Shown: positions 12,155 to 24,260 of the stretch, piece by piece
Layout: the number at the start of each line of letters is the position of its first letter
How positions within the stretch are numbered: the first letter of the stretch is position 1
Source of the DNA: Uloborus plumipes
Lineage: Eukaryota; Arthropoda; Arachnida; Araneae; Uloboridae
Length of the DNA: 64,000 nt
Direction of reading: 5' to 3'
NCBI GenBank assembly: GCA_038373865.1
Contig: JAXGGA010002264.1
Span: 62,001-126,000, forward strand
Notes under the pieces: model-generated
Database searches by the model: none
Seen by the model: the letters and a program-made list of their open reading frames with translations, nothing else
What the model was told of the DNA's origin: nothing
Position numbers and translations under genes: made by a program

Positions 12155-14795
12155 GTGTGGCAATGACATTTTGTGATTTTCCTCATTTTTTATAGGTGAA
12201 AGTAAGTCATGAGAAGTGAGCATTCTGAAGTTTTTAGTCCCCCCAAAAATTTTGTTCGCTCGGTAAAAATTACCGAAGTTTGATGTTTTTCAGCTCTTTT
12301 TCGGTAAAAAGACTGAAAGACGCATTTCAGTGTGCTATAGGTTTCTACAGAAACACCACCTCAAGGTTAAGTTTACATTTATTGATTATACAGTGTCTGG
12401 TTATGAGGACCCCATAGTTATTTGGGTTGGGTTTATTGCTTTCTTTAGTTAAGCAGCCGCAAAGTATGATTTTTAGTCCATTTTTGTTCGAATTTAAACT
12501 GTATTATTTCCCCCAAAAAAACTCCCGAATTTTTTTTAACGTATACTGAAAATTTATTCCATGAAGAGAATATGAGGTACGGAAATTGTTTAATATTTCA
12601 TTGCTTTGAAGAGAAAGACTGTTTTTCAAAATTTGTAGTTTTTTTAATAGTGTTTAACTCAAAACAGCAAGCCTAGAAAAAAAAATCATGAATTATGGAA
12701 CCTACAGATGTGTAGAATAACGTAAAACAAAAAAGAAGCGTGGGGTCTCTTCTAGTTTTTAAGAAAATATTTTTTGTAGCTTATTTTAAGATTTTTTTCC
12801 CTTAGCAAAGTGCGTCCATCAAGTAGGTCAGATCTGCTGAAACTTTAAGTATATAGCAATGATTTATATAAATTTGCACAGAGAAAAAGACTAGAAACAC
12901 GTAATTTTGTCAAAATTTTTATAATGTTTAGTTTCTTAATTACAATTAACTCAAAAAAAGATAAATCTAATGGGGGAAGTATTGAATGTACTTGTACATA
13001 TTACTCGCTTTGAAATATTGGAAAAGTAAATTATGTGAAGTATCTTCAGAGGCGTTCGAATGGGAATTCAGTAACCTCCTAAATATTTTTATACTCAAAA
13101 AGTTTTACTGGCGATTCGGCAAATTTCGAAACGATATTGCAACATTGAAATTTTCTATTTGTATTTTTTTACTTATTACGATTTTTATTATATGATACCT
13201 GCATACGTGTAAAACAACGTAAAAAAGAAAGCGGCCTGGGGTCCTTCCCAGTTTTAAGGGGGGAAAAAAATCTCATTTTAATACGTTTTCTAGCAGTAAA
13301 ATGTGTCCAGTATACAGGTCGGATCTGCTAAAACTTAAGATTTTCTAACAATACATATATGTGTGTACAGAGAGAAAGAAAAAGGCTCAAAACACTTAAT
13401 TGCAATAAAAAGCTAAAAGTTCTAAAAATTTAGACAAAATTAACTCAAAAAACAGTAAACCGTTACTGAGGGAATTGTGTAATTTACATATTACGAGCTG
13501 GCAATGACTGGAAATATTGGAAAAGTAAATACTGTGAAGTATTTTTAGAGGCTCCGCAATGGGAGGTTACTGTGACCTTATGAAAAATTTCATATTCGGA
13601 TATTTTTTCTGAAGATTCTACGACTTTGGAAACAATATTACAACACTAAAATTTTCATTTCTTTTAATTTTTACATGTGCGCTGGATCGTATTTTATCAT
13701 TTAGAAAAATTAGGAAATATCTTTGACAAATTAAGAACATCTTCTTGATGAGTATAAGATACTCATGGGCACGTGAGCTTAAATTTTTAAAAAATACAAT
13801 CAAGCACATATGCAAAAAATGTATCATTAAACAAATCTTAATGTTGCAATATTGTTTCCAAATTTGCCGAATCGTCAGGAAATTTTTTCGAATTTTTCAG
13901 GAGGTCACTGTGACCTCCTACAAGAATACCTCTAAATATACCTCACCGAATTTACTTTGTCCAATATTTCAAAGCTATGTTTCACATACATTCAATAGTT
14001 CTCTTAGATTAATTTTTTTTTTGAGTTAATTGCATTTAAAAAAATGATAAAAATTTAGACAAAATTATTTTTTTAGTACTCTTTCGTATTCTCTATACTG
14101 TATATACATCATTACTGTATACTTAATATAAGTTTCTGCACATCTGACCTACTTGATGGGCACATTTTATATGAGAAAAGCATTAAAATGAACTACAAAA
14201 AGAAAAAAAAAATGTTGAAAACTAGAAGAGACTCCACGCTTCTTCTTTTTATGGATTATTGAAACTACAGATGTGTAGAATAACATAAAAAGTTATTTTT
14301 TGTAGGTAGCTGTTTTGAGTAAATGCGATCAGAATAAATTCGAGAAATATCGGTTTTTTTCTCTTCAAAGCAATTAAATATTAAAACATTTTCGTACCTC
14401 ATTATTCGCTTCGTAGTACAAATTTTCAGTATATGTTAAAAAAATTTTTAAGGGGTTGCTTTTTTTGGGGGAAGGGGGGGGGGAATAACGCAGGTTAAAG
14501 TCGAGCAAAAATGGACTAAAACCCATACTTTGCTGCTGCTTAACAGAAGAAAGCAACAATTCTCAACCCAAATAACTATACGGTTCTCATAACCAGACAC
14601 TACATTGTACGATCAATAAATGTAAACATAACCTTGAATCGGTGTTTCTGTAAAAAACTTTAGCGCACTGAAATACGTCTTTCATTTTACTAAAACAGCT
14701 TTGCAAAACATCAACCTTGGGGATTTTTTGTTGGAGTTAAACTTTACTTCTCATGACCTACTTTCGCATGTAAAAAATGAAAAAATGTCACTGCC
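12155..14795. mobile_element. Large fold-back element, copy 1
   Basis: A left arm (12155 to about 13480) and a right arm (about 13760 to 14795) are inverted copies around a small centre near 13700. The ends read GGTGTGGCAATGACATTTTG and, inverted, CTTTTTTCATTTTTTACATG then TGTCACTGCC. Each arm contains two diverged sub-units carrying AGATCTGACCTAC or its inverse. The element is homologous over its length to 58314-62030. No coding sequence or clear target duplication is visible. Several short frames here are by-products of AT-rich repeats. Confidence 0.75.
13902..13916. other. Perfect AGGTCA IR3 palindrome
   Basis: AGGTCACTGTGACCT is an inverted AGGTCA pair with a 3-bp spacer, inside the right arm of the fold-back element. 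The corresponding place in the 58-62 kb copy is altered. See also the pair at 11274-11360. Confidence 0.3.
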
Positions 14796-15419
14796 AACTT
14801 TCAATTCGTAATCCAAGATAAAATGATAGAAATATTTACAATTATTGCGTTTTTAATTATAAAAGTAATTGTTCAGGCTAATTTTCTTTTTTATTTAAAC
14901 TCGTCCGAACATAAAATCTAATCTTTTGGTAGGATGGTAGGTGCACATTTCATTAGTTTGTACGGTAATTGAATCCATCTCCTGACCTCGCCTCTATCAC
15001 ACCCCGAAAAGCGCGATGGAACGAGGGGTTACATTTTCTATTGATTTGGAATTGAATTTCCTTTCACAGCAATGAGTAAAATCTGTGAAGTTGTTTCCAG
15101 ATAAGAATTTTCATGTACAGGGACAAATGTCACAGTTCTGCATCGATGCCGAAATAAGCATCATTTCTATATTGTTTAGTATCCTCACACCCTTGCTACC
15201 CATTTATTGATACCGCTAGAAATAATTCTCATTTTATTTTGGCACAAATGACCTATTCCCTACTCTTCATAGAGCTTCCTTTAAGAAGAAATCAAATTCT
15301 TATTGTTTTCGCTACGGATGGATTTTCTAAGAAGATTGAGGAAATGCATAATTTTCCTCTTGAACCGGGATTAAATTGAGCATGAACGTGTAGATCCTTA
15401 TTCGTAGATCTGGAGACGA

Positions 15420-15770
15420 ACAATCTGGCTATCTAAGCAAAAGTGTTGAAGTTCCAGTCGTTGAGTAAAACTGCAGTTTTTCTGCAAATATCTTAAAATT
15501 TTGCAAGCATCTGCTCTTTTTCAGCAGTTTTGGGGAAATGAGAAGCACATCTAAATCTCTAGCAAATGATGCTTATTCGGCTCAAAGCTTGACATTTTTG
15601 CAAGAAAATAATTTTGTGACTTGCCTTGCAGGAATGACGTGCTTTAAAAAAAAAAATCTACGAGAAAACTGCAGTCATTTTGCAGTTTTCTGCCAAATTT
15701 CTTCTTGAACTAGAAGATAACTGCAAAATGACTCTACGATTGAAATTTTAAATTCGCGCAACCCTATGAT
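15420..15770 (-). repeat. Dispersed repeat, inverted copy of the MITE at 35354-35680
   Basis: Both copies share a GTAAAACTGCAGTTTTTCTG run, the tract around CTGCAAAATGACT, the TTCTTGCGAAAATG-like run, and a CATAGGG... terminus. This copy lies 120 bp before exon 2 of gene 1 and has lost its clear left terminus. Non-coding. Confidence 0.6.
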
Positions 15771-15890
15771 AGGAAAACTTTTGCTTAGTCAGCCATATAC
15801 TATCGTGTTCGTAATATTTTTCTATCCAACATGTTAGGACAAGGGTAAGTCGGAGAAGGTTAATTTTAAAGATGACTGGTTTTGGTTTAG

Positions 15891-16156
15891 GATCCCGAAG
15901 AATATGATAACGGCTCGTCTTGGAGAGTATGACCTGCAAGCTGAAGTTCATCTGATCCACGAAGATTACGCGGTCATCAAAATGAAGCGGCACGGCCAGT
16001 ACAGTCAGCGGACGCTCCAGAATGACATAGCTCTGCTGTTGCTGGAGAAGGCGGTCACCTTCAATCCCTTCATCATGACCATTTGCTTGCCCGAGAAGAA
16101 TTTCGATTACGTCAATAGGACGGCCACTTTGGCCGGTTGGGGAAATTTGGAAGGAG
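15891..16156 (+). CDS. Serine protease gene 1, Asp102 exon
   Basis: The acceptor is TTTAG and the donor AAGGAG|GTAAGA. The first base completes the Gly codon begun in the previous exon and the exon ends in phase 1. The product includes TARLGEYDLQ, then LQNDIALLLLEKAV with the catalytic Asp102 in the NDIALL motif, then TICLPEKNF and TLAGWGNLEGG. These are standard S1A landmarks in standard order. NRT near the end is a potential N-glycosylation site. The insert between EYDLQ and NDIALL (VHLIHEDYAVIKMKRHGQYS) is of ordinary length. GC content is clearly above the flanking intron, as expected for a constrained exon. Confidence 0.95.
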
Positions 16157-16375
16157 GTAAGACTACTTGAAATCATAAAGATCGCCCAAAATATCCCGAT
16201 TATCAGCGGCTCTTTCGCACTTTTTTTCCACTCATATTAGACATTAAAATTGCAAATTACAATGGATTTCTAAATTTTTAACATGTTGTTTGGGTCACTT
16301 AGAGTAGTCTAAATCTAAGTTTGCACCTTTCTAAAACCTCCTAAAATATGCAACACATGCGAATACCCGATTTAA

Positions 16376-17600
16376 AGAGCATTAAATTTACAGCAAGGTA
16401 AGTTCAAGTGGCGTTCTGTAGGACCAATAGTTTAGGATATATAATGCTTCAAAAATTGGTCATTTTTTGGCGAAAAATTAAATTATGCTTTGATCATAGT
16501 TTTGAAAAAATATCAACATAAATTCCTATTCCACAAGACAAAAATTGAAAAGTAATTACATTACATTTAATCGCTTCCATTTAAGGCCAAACAGAAGCCT
16601 GTAGGTTCAATATTTTATTTACAGTCGCGAATAAACAAATATTTGAAAATTTTAATTTTTTTTAAAACGAGGAAAAAAGCTTTCTAATGATAGGAGGGCA
16701 CCGGATAGTAAAAAAATGCATAGAATGATATAAAAAGAGTAACACTGTATTAAAATATTATTTTAATAATTAAAAAAAATGTTGGAGGTTAGTTTCGCTC
16801 GTTGAATTTGCTATGTTTATGATGGTTCTTGTTGGCTGTGGTCTTTTCCCGACTTTTTTTCTGGTTTAGTGCAAAAACGTCAGTCAAGAACTTGAAATTG
16901 TAGTGGACAGAGAAAAGACCTTAATTCTAGCATTGTTTCTACGATTAACATTCAAATAACAGGCCCCGTATCTTTCAAATTAGTAACCTGACTGACGTGA
17001 TTTTTGATATCTTGCCTCCCACAGCTTGTTTCCATAAAAAACGAATTTTCGAAACTCATGTTGTTTTTGCTCTCACCGATTTAACTTTTGATGATACATG
17101 TGGCTACTGTTTTAGAGAACACTAAATTTTCAGCAATTTAAACTCAAGGGGCGTTCTGGAAAACAAATAGTTCGTTTTAGAGAAATTTTACTTCATCAAT
17201 TTATCATTTTTTGAAAAAAATATGATTCGATCATATTTTGGACCAAATATAGACATAAATTCCTGTTCGACAAGACAGAAAATGGACATGTAATTACAGT
17301 ACATTTAATCAGCTTTGATTTAAGCTTAAACAGACGTCTGCAGGTTTAATGTTTCATTTACAATCGAAAAAAAGCAAATATTCGGATTTTTAAATTTTTT
17401 TGAGAAATGAGAAAAAGTTTTCTAATAAGAGCAGGAGGGCACTGGACAACACAGAAATGAGTAGGATGGTATGAAAAGATTAATATTGTATTAAAATATT
17501 GTTTTCATAATTAAAAAAACCTACAGGCTTAATTTAGCTCAATGCATTGCTTGTTTTTTTCTTTTGAGAGGCCTTGTTGGCTGTGGTCTCCTCCCGAAAC
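16376..17600. repeat. Direct duplication of ~450 bp of intronic DNA
   Basis: About 16376-16850 and 17115-17600 are diverged direct copies. Shared landmarks are TTTACAGCAA/TTTCAGCAAT followed by a GGCGTTCTG run, ATTCCTATTCCACAAGACA/ATTCCTGTTCGACAAGACA, and TTGTTGGCTGTGGTCT. No terminal repeats or coding sequence are apparent. It lies in intron 2 of gene 1. Confidence 0.6.
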
Positions 17601-18524
17601 TGCAGAAAGGGAAGGTCTCAAGATGTTTGTCTATTTGTGGAAAGAGTCGTTGCTTTAATTATAGTTGCTGGAGATGAAGAAATACGGACAGCTTTCTCGC
17701 TACGGACACACACTCGCTATCAATTCTCCTTTGAAAAAAAAAATTGAAATCTGTCGGTCCGTTTAGGTGCTGGAATGCCTCAGATACTGGCACGTCAAAC
17801 TTCTAGCCCCCTTCCTTGTTACGTCGGGGGATAATAAAATTACAAAATCGAGAACTTATTTTTAGGATCCTTAATTTTAATCGATCCTTATTTTTAGGAA
17901 ATATATCCCTCTCTATTGTCTAGCCCAGGGGGTCTCCAAACGCTTTTGCTCGCGGGCCATTTTTGAAAATTTTGCTTGCCAACCCCTCCCGTCCCAGAAG
18001 GAGTTTTCATCATACACATTGTCGTTCGGAATTACGGGCATATTTGTTGTATTAGAAATAATTGGGGATATGTAATAACTACATTTTGAATTCAGCGTGG
18101 CGATTTTATCTAGAATTTCTAAAAGAAGGCTCAAATTTTATATCAAATCTTTAGTTTTCGTTCACTGGATGTCGAATTTTTCTTTTAGTATCAGATTTTA
18201 CAAACATTGATCATTGGATTTAAAAACTAAAATAATCAGTCACTTAAAAATAGATTCTAAATATTTTTATTGAAGTAGATACCTTTCATAACATTAAAAA
18301 TTTCCTACTTAATCATCAAAGTTATTATTGGTGAAAAATTTCTATTGCCTGTGAGAAAAATTTCGTATAACCTTATTAAACCTCTTATTGACTTGAAAAT
18401 ATTCCTAATATCTTTCCCTCAGATTCCAAAAACCAATTTAGCTTTTTTTTCATTTTCCTTCCTTTTAAAAAAAATTAGCTGTCTTTCTATGCTTAATTTC
18501 TAAAGAAAGTCAGGAAGGGACATT

Positions 18525-18690
18525 TGTTGAATGTCAGATTAAGACAGAAAGCAGGAACTGGACTACTTGATGACTTTGTGAATACTTTACAAAATAACAA
18601 GAAAAATGTAAGGAACATTTTAAATGTCAGATTAAGACAGAGAACAAGAATTGGTTTACTTGATAGCATTCAGGTTTTAGCTATTGAAAT
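18525..18690. repeat. Two-unit ~93-bp tandem duplication
   Basis: AATGTCAGATTAAGACAG recurs about 93 bp apart (near 18528 and 18621), each copy followed by a GGAACTGGACTACTTGATGA-like run. In frame this gives repeated NVRLRQ...GLLD on the plus strand. That could be the vestige of a coding segment of the hAT-like element, but I do not recognise it. Confidence 0.5.
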
Positions 18691-18842
18691 CGAATTTATC
18701 CTACACTGTTAAAAAAATTTCTGAAATTGTACGGTAAAAGTTACTGGCATCCATATTGCCAGTAACTTTTCCCGTAATTTTTTGTTTGCTGCAAAATTTT
18801 ACGGGAGAGAAAAAGAGAATTAAAATGTGCGAGATACGAACG

Positions 18843-18905
18843 ACAAGGATCGAACCCAGGACCCAATTTTCACACACTGCTTTACTATCCACGGTATACT
18901 GTAAA
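18843..18905 (-). tRNA. tRNA-like sequence or SINE head, degenerate
   Basis: The minus strand contains GGGTTCGATCC, a perfect Pol III B box with T-loop form, and an A-box-like GTGGATAGTAAAGC about 35 bases upstream. Acceptor-stem pairing is not convincing and no CCA or clean cloverleaf is seen. I read it as a tRNA-derived SINE head or tRNA pseudogene inside the TIR element, not a working tRNA. Confidence 0.35.
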
Positions 18906-20392
18906 AACTGATTGCGATTGGCACCTGTCAGGGTGTTAAACGCGTGTAGCACCAGCGACATCCAGGAGGGAGCCAGGATTTCACTCGTAGCTTGGGTGAA
19001 AAACTGGCACCCTCAATCCAACGCGCTCGGCGGGGTGTAAGATGGAACCGTAGGAGAGAATAAATGGCACCATCACTGTTCTCTATTGCCTATCCCCCCC
19101 CCCTCCTAAGCTGTATGTGTTTTTGTTTGTAATTGTGTTCAGATTTATTTGCTTTTTTCTCGAAGTCTTTGCACATTTTTCGCATTGAATTCTGGTTTTA
19201 AAACGATTGAAACTTGTAATTTAAGGCATTTTCTCACAGTTCAGACTTTCCAACATAGTTGAAAAGAACTCATGACTTCAATTCATCTGTCCGTGCTCTA
19301 ACTCTCGTTTTTATATCCACTAGATCACTCAGTAGTTTTAAAATGTTATTAACATTTACGATAACATTATTTCTACTAAAAATGAAGTGGGAAGGTCAAT
19401 TGTTGAATCACTTTTACGAAAAGCCAAAAATATTCAGTTGCATTACGATCACTGAATAATCAAGTCGTTTCATAAACATCAAAATTTTAACCAAGAGTAA
19501 CATATTAATACCCAGCAAAAAAAAACTAATAATGCAGTAAGCAGAACAAATATAAAGAAGAGTTCACGAAATGAATCATGACATTCGAGTGTTTATAATA
19601 AATAATAGTGAGAGATTTCTTTTTTCAATGTTCTATCTACGCAGTTATCGTGACGAAACAGCTATATTATTTCGGCCACTTAAATGCTTCGCATCGTTAT
19701 AAATATTTTTTGCGGAAAATCCGCTCGATTCCTGACGATATAAGCAAATAGCACTTATTATATTCAGAAAATGAGCCAGTAAAGTTTAAAATATAACAAT
19801 TTATAAAACTTTCTAATTGCTAGTTGAATCTTTTTTTTTTCGTTTTGTTTTCTTTTATATCAGCTAGTTTAACCCATTAATGCCTGACATTTTTTTTCAA
19901 CGATATTTTGTATACTGGTTACAAATAGTGTTTAATGGACAGGAAAAATAGTTAAAAAATTATCATGTAAAAATTATATTTTTTATTTAAGAAAGAAAAA
20001 TCGTCCCTAAAAAGGGACGCTAGGCACCAGAGGGTACATACTTTTTACCAAAATTTTTTTTCTGCCTACGATGTAATATTGAAAATGACAATTTATAAGA
20101 AGAAATAAAAGCAGCAATTAACATAAACTGGGAAGTTCAGAGAACAAGGAAATATTGGTGTTGTTGAGTATGAAAGTCTGCAAAGCATTTGTTCTGCAAA
20201 CCTACGTATTGCATTTGCTGCATTCCGATAAGCTCTTTTACTTCAATGGGCGCATCTTACCTGAGTCTTATTTAAAGCAATATAACAACTAGCCCCATAA
20301 TACCTAACTCAATCCGGTATTCTTGAGCTCAATGCGTACAGTAGCTTCTAAAATAAAAATGAAGAGCGGCTACCACCATTTTTTAGAATAAA

Positions 20393-20944
20393 TCAAAAAC
20401 CGGTAGTTCCCGATATTTGATGCATGGGATCTTTTTCTTTATGCAACGATTGTACTGAGTTGCATAGATTGAGTACCAAATATATATGGTTATATATATT
20501 TGGTTCATCAATTTCAATTACTTTCTTTTCGCTGTTGGACAATCGCTTAGCCTTTACAATAGGATGAACTCCATGAAGATTCGATGCAATAGTTATGACA
20601 TCCCTATTATTCCACCGAACCAACGTAATATTATTTTACCTGTTATCGACATTTATTCAAAACTTCCTCTCTTTTCTTTTTTGAACAGCGTAACTTTAGT
20701 TCATGAGCATTTTTTAATCCGATTCTTGCACAGAACCTTTCTGAGACAAATAATCACGTAGGAACGCAAGAGAAGTAAATAAATTGTCACAGTAGAGATC
20801 AAAATTGGCATTCTCAGGGAATTCTGAAATTAAATCTGCAACCCCCCCCCCTTTTTTTTTTAAATAACAGACACATATGCAATCCTTGAATTCTTCATCA
20901 AGGTGAAATGCTAAGCTTCTGAAACAGCTTAGGGCTTCTTCCAA
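20393..20944 (-). pseudogene. piggyBac transposase fragment, broken
   Basis: On the minus strand, 20944-20714 encodes FDLYCDNLFTSLAFLRDYLS, matching the piggyBac (DDE_Tnp_1_7) block whose DNFFTS motif carries a catalytic Asp. After a frameshifted stretch with a KKERGSF-like block, 20623-20393 encodes VRWNNRDVITIASNLHG, matching the following conserved VxWxDNxxVxxxSxxHG block. Only about a third of a normal ~550-residue transposase remains, in different frames with stops between. The N-terminal part and the C-terminal Cys-rich domain are not recognised. Confidence 0.85.
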
Positions 20945-21542
20945 CAGTCAGACTAAACAATAATAGACACCTAAATACATAATGGAAAAGTAATTAAATA
21001 CAACGAATAATTAGTGTTTTGAAGAACTACATTTTTGAAATAGCTTTCTTTCAAAATTTACCTTGAGTATTTTTTGTAATTAAAAAAAAGAGAAAATATT
21101 TAAGAACGTTGCATAATTAAGTTTATATATTAATTTAATTTAATTAGATTTTAAAAATAAAATAAGTTTTAAAAATGACAATTATTATCTGTTTTTCAGT
21201 CTAAAAACATTTACTAACTCCTTTTGATATAAATTATAGATTCTAAGCAAGAAACCAGCAACGGTTAAACAATGCAGCCTTTGGGGCCTAGCGTCCCCTT
21301 TTAGGGACGTTCTTAAATTGCTCTAAAATCCTAAAAAAATTTAAAATTTACAAAATTGCAAAAAAGGTAAACTAAAACATCGATCAAAGTAGCACATATA
21401 TCAAACACAGATTTACTTGTTAATAACTTTAAAAACTTAGCTTTTTGTTCTTGAGATTGTGAACGATGTAATTTTTGATAAAGATCATAATCAAATGGCT
21501 ACAGATCACAGTTTACAGCGGTTATCTGCTGAAATCTGTTAA

Positions 21543-21950
21543 CCTTTTAAGCGGTTTGCCCGTACGGTGTACGTGCTACCCGAAATTGGCCTCATCTGGT
21601 TTGCCCGTACGGCGTACGGGCATCGATATTTTCAGATTTCCTTTTCTGGTTTTAACGAACTGTTCGGAAAATTGTAAACCTCAAAATTCACAGTAAGTGT
21701 GAGAGAAATTTTTGCATAATTTGTAAACCATTCATTACTGAATGCAGAATGTACTTGGAAAAAGCAAATATTTCGGGATTTTTTGACCAAAATTGTAAAA
21801 TAAAAAATATTGTAAAAGCATTGAAAACGAAAAAAAAATTTTAAAAATTCTTTGTATTCTTATTCTGTTAAGTATGGTACTTAACTATATGCAATAAAAA
21901 TATGCCTTTTTTGGAAGTATTTCTGGTAAAATAATTGACCGCTTAAAGGG
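21543..21950. mobile_element. piggyBac-like MITE inside the piggyBac element
   Basis: The junctions are TTAA-CCTTTTAAGCGGT and ACCGCTTAAAGGG-TTAA. A near-palindromic GCCCGTACGG(C/T)GTACG motif appears twice near 21558 and 21602. It is 408 bp and non-coding. It is the innermost level of the nest. Confidence 0.8.
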
Positions 21951-23093
21951 TTAATGCAGAATTGAAGCAATACCAAAGTAATAATTGAACACAATTATTT
22001 AGTTGAAATGTTCATTTTTGGAAAATTCAGACTCCCTTTTTGGACCGTCCCTAAAAAGGGACGCTAGGCATTAATGGGTTAAGCATTTTGATCTTTAAAC
22101 ATTGTTTATATAGTATTCATGAAAATACCGGAACATATTTTTAAAGTAACGTTTATGCATGATATAAAATACAAGACATAACAATGTTACAGCAATAAAC
22201 TAAACTTATACTCATTAGTCAAATGAAACAATTTTAAACGTGTTGGAAAGTTCTAATAGTAAACTATGATAAAATGCCTGTAGCTACTTACGCGAGGATT
22301 TGAAGATAATGTGAGACCAAAATATGTAAGTAAATCCAGTTGTATTCATCCAATGTGAAAGATGAAGCAAATTCTTTTCGATGCAACGTACCATCCGCCA
22401 TTAAAAATGGATGGAAATAAGTCAGCGCACATGCGCTATTATCTACGTTCTGCTATTGGTGGGTTTAATGGCACCTTCGGTCTTCGGAAGCACCGTTCAC
22501 CCAGGGAGGTGCCAAAGGGCATCGAATCCCTACTTTGGCTCCCTAATGGCAACCTTTGGCACCGTATTTTCATCCTATGTTGACTAACGTCACCTGTTCG
22601 GCACCCCCGGTTTTTACAGTGTACCAGATGAGACACATCAGGAGAGTGGAAATAGGGTGTCATCTGCATCGCACAGTAAGTCATGTGGTGATCAATTGGC
22701 GCTGCAATTGCAATTTTTCACAATTTACTGTAAAAAAATTTCTGCACGGGAACTGCTACATTTTACAGTAACATTACTTTTAAAGCTTCCTGAATTTTTA
22801 ACGGTATAATCTTTGCAATTTAGAGCTCGCATAGTGCAAATACGGAAGAAATTATCCCTGGAGAGTTAATCTAGTAATGACGACTTAGCTGATTTATGCA
22901 TCTAAAATCTGGCCAGCAGCCGCTGACCAGTTTTCAGATGCTCGATGGCAACTTTTGGCCCGCGGGCCATAGTTTGGAGACTTCTGGTCTAGTCTTTAGT
23001 AGTTCAGTCTTGAAAATGAGTTTGTTTCCATTTACCAAGTTAGTTTTAAACTATGTAGTATCTACAGTTTTTTCCCATTGACATTTTGTACAG

Positions 23094-23227
23094 GTGGACC
23101 TACTAGTGATGTCTTGCAAGTTGCCAGCTTTCCTATTATAGCAAACGCCGATTGCCAAAGTGAACATGGAGTACCGATTGATGATTCTGCCATTTGCACT
23201 GGAAGTGATGATAAAGGAGCGTGCAAC
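23094..23227 (+). CDS. Serine protease gene 1, 168-182 loop and S1-pocket exon
   Basis: The acceptor is TGTACAG and the donor GCAAC|GTAAGT. It enters in phase 1 and leaves in phase 0. The product reads GGPTSDVLQVASFPIIANAD, then CQSEHGVPIDDSAICTGSDD, then KGACN. The Cys168-Cys182 pair and Cys191 are present. Counting back from Ser195 in the next exon places Gly at 189, Ala at 190 and Asn at 192. Trypsins have Asp189 and usually Gln192, so this enzyme should not prefer Arg or Lys. No frameshift or premature stop is present, and the gene looks functional. Confidence 0.93.
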
Positions 23228-24066
23228 GTAAGTTTCAAAAAAAAAAAGTCTATACACACTACACAGGGTGCATCGAAAAAGTCTTTTTTTTTAATACCAA
23301 ATTTCCAATAGCACGGAAAAGTTGCCTTGTGGGCACTAAAAGACACTTCGGTTTTTTTCACAAAACAGCATACAAAGACTTTGCTAAAAATGCATTTGCG
23401 GGAATGCTTTTTAGTTAAAAATATAAAAGACAGTACTGAAGTTAGCAAGCCTTGGTTTGTTTTGATTGGTAGTTTAGTTTTTTCCCCTAATTTGGAAAAA
23501 TCGTAAAAATGAAAACTGACTTTAAAGAGACTTTAAAGGTTAAAAAAATATAGCACGTCCACGAATTCAAAATATTGTTTTTAACGATCGTCGAACTTTT
23601 TCGAGTACATAGTTATTCGATATAGGCATAGGAGTGCGTGCCTCAACTGCCCGAGGACTCCTATACCAGCTCGATACTCCACTGCGTTCAGTACTGTATG
23701 TTGCAGACTACAGAAAATAAAAACACTAAAAGGTATGAAACAATGTAGGTGCTGTTTGATACCTTCGTCTTATTTAGCAAAACAAGTTATTTGATGCGTC
23801 ATGCAGATATGAAAAGTTATAAAAAGATAGTTTTTTAGAATCTGAAGATATTTCTATTTGTTTAATTCTAATGAAATTCTATTTCACTTCCACATCAATA
23901 CTAGAATTCAGTTCAACTGACGTAGTCGTGCGCTCTCAACTATAAAAACAAGCACCTTAGTTTGATATAAAAGCAATCATTTTAGTTTGATATGCGAGGA
24001 TGGTAAATTAAATTGTATTATTTCCAACTGTTAGAAAATTTTAGTTATAAAACATTGAAACATTGA
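23228..24066. other. Start of intron 3 of gene 1, nothing recognised
   Basis: This is AT-rich intronic DNA. The only visible structure is a small inverted motif around AGGAGT...ACTCCTATAC near 23630-23665. Short frames overlapping exon 3 on both strands run into this stretch and are not separate genes. Confidence 0.5.
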
Positions 24067-24260
24067 TACACTCTTAAAACTGTGCCTCTGAAATAAGAGG
24101 CACATTTTGAATTTTTGTGCCTCTGAAAATTAAGCGGCACATTTAAAATGAAAGGCACCGTTTGTGCCTCTGAAATTAAAAGGCACATACCGTGCCTTTG
24201 ATTTTAGATTTCAGTGCCTTATATTTGAAGACGTCTGTGCCTCTGATTTTTGATTTTAGC

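Larger units (their letters stand above)
19873..22078 (-). mobile_element. Decayed piggyBac element, TTAA target
   Basis: The junctions are TTAA-CCCATTAATGCCTGAC and TAGGCATTAATGGG-TTAA. The 13-bp inverted termini and TTAA duplication are those of piggyBac elements. Subterminal GTCCCTAAAAAGGGAC motifs lie near 20008 and 22046, with a variant near 21290. A broken transposase is on the minus strand. A smaller TTAA element is inserted at 21543-21950. Confidence 0.9.
18704..22806. mobile_element. TIR element with CACTGTTAAAA-type ends, nested in the hAT-like element
   Basis: The left end TA-CACTGTTAAAAAAATTTC is mirrored by TTTTTAACGGTA-TA at the right, 10 of 12 bases matching. The right subterminal CTTCCTGAA resembles that of the 2729-4788 element, so they are probably one family. 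GGCACC motifs recur in both arms (near 18920, 19006 and 19062; 22470-22600). It contains the piggyBac element 19873-22078. No transposase of its own is recognised. Confidence 0.6.
17926..22986. mobile_element. hAT-like element, host of a nested stack
   Basis: The left end CAGGGGGTCTCCAAACGC mirrors the right end TAGTTTGGAGACTTCTG, and both are followed inward by CGCGGGCCA-type sequence. This is a widespread hAT terminus. The flanking 8-mers GTCTAGCC (17918-17925) and GTCTAGTC (22987-22994) match at 7 of 8 positions, as expected for an old hAT target duplication. Removing the insertion at 18704-22806 leaves about 960 bp. No hAT transposase is recognised. A ~93-bp tandem duplication at 18525-18690 lies in the left part. 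Confidence 0.75.

Noticed and set aside
15748..16176. Minus-strand frame of 142 codons
   Set aside because: It is antisense to protease exon 15891-16156 and has no domain.
22362..22771. Small frames near the right end of the 18.7-22.8 kb element
   Set aside because: They overlap on both strands in GGCACC-rich terminal DNA and show no domain.
23051..23448. Overlapping minus-strand frames of 68 and 128 codons
   Set aside because: These are antisense shadows of protease exon 23094-23227 extended into intron.
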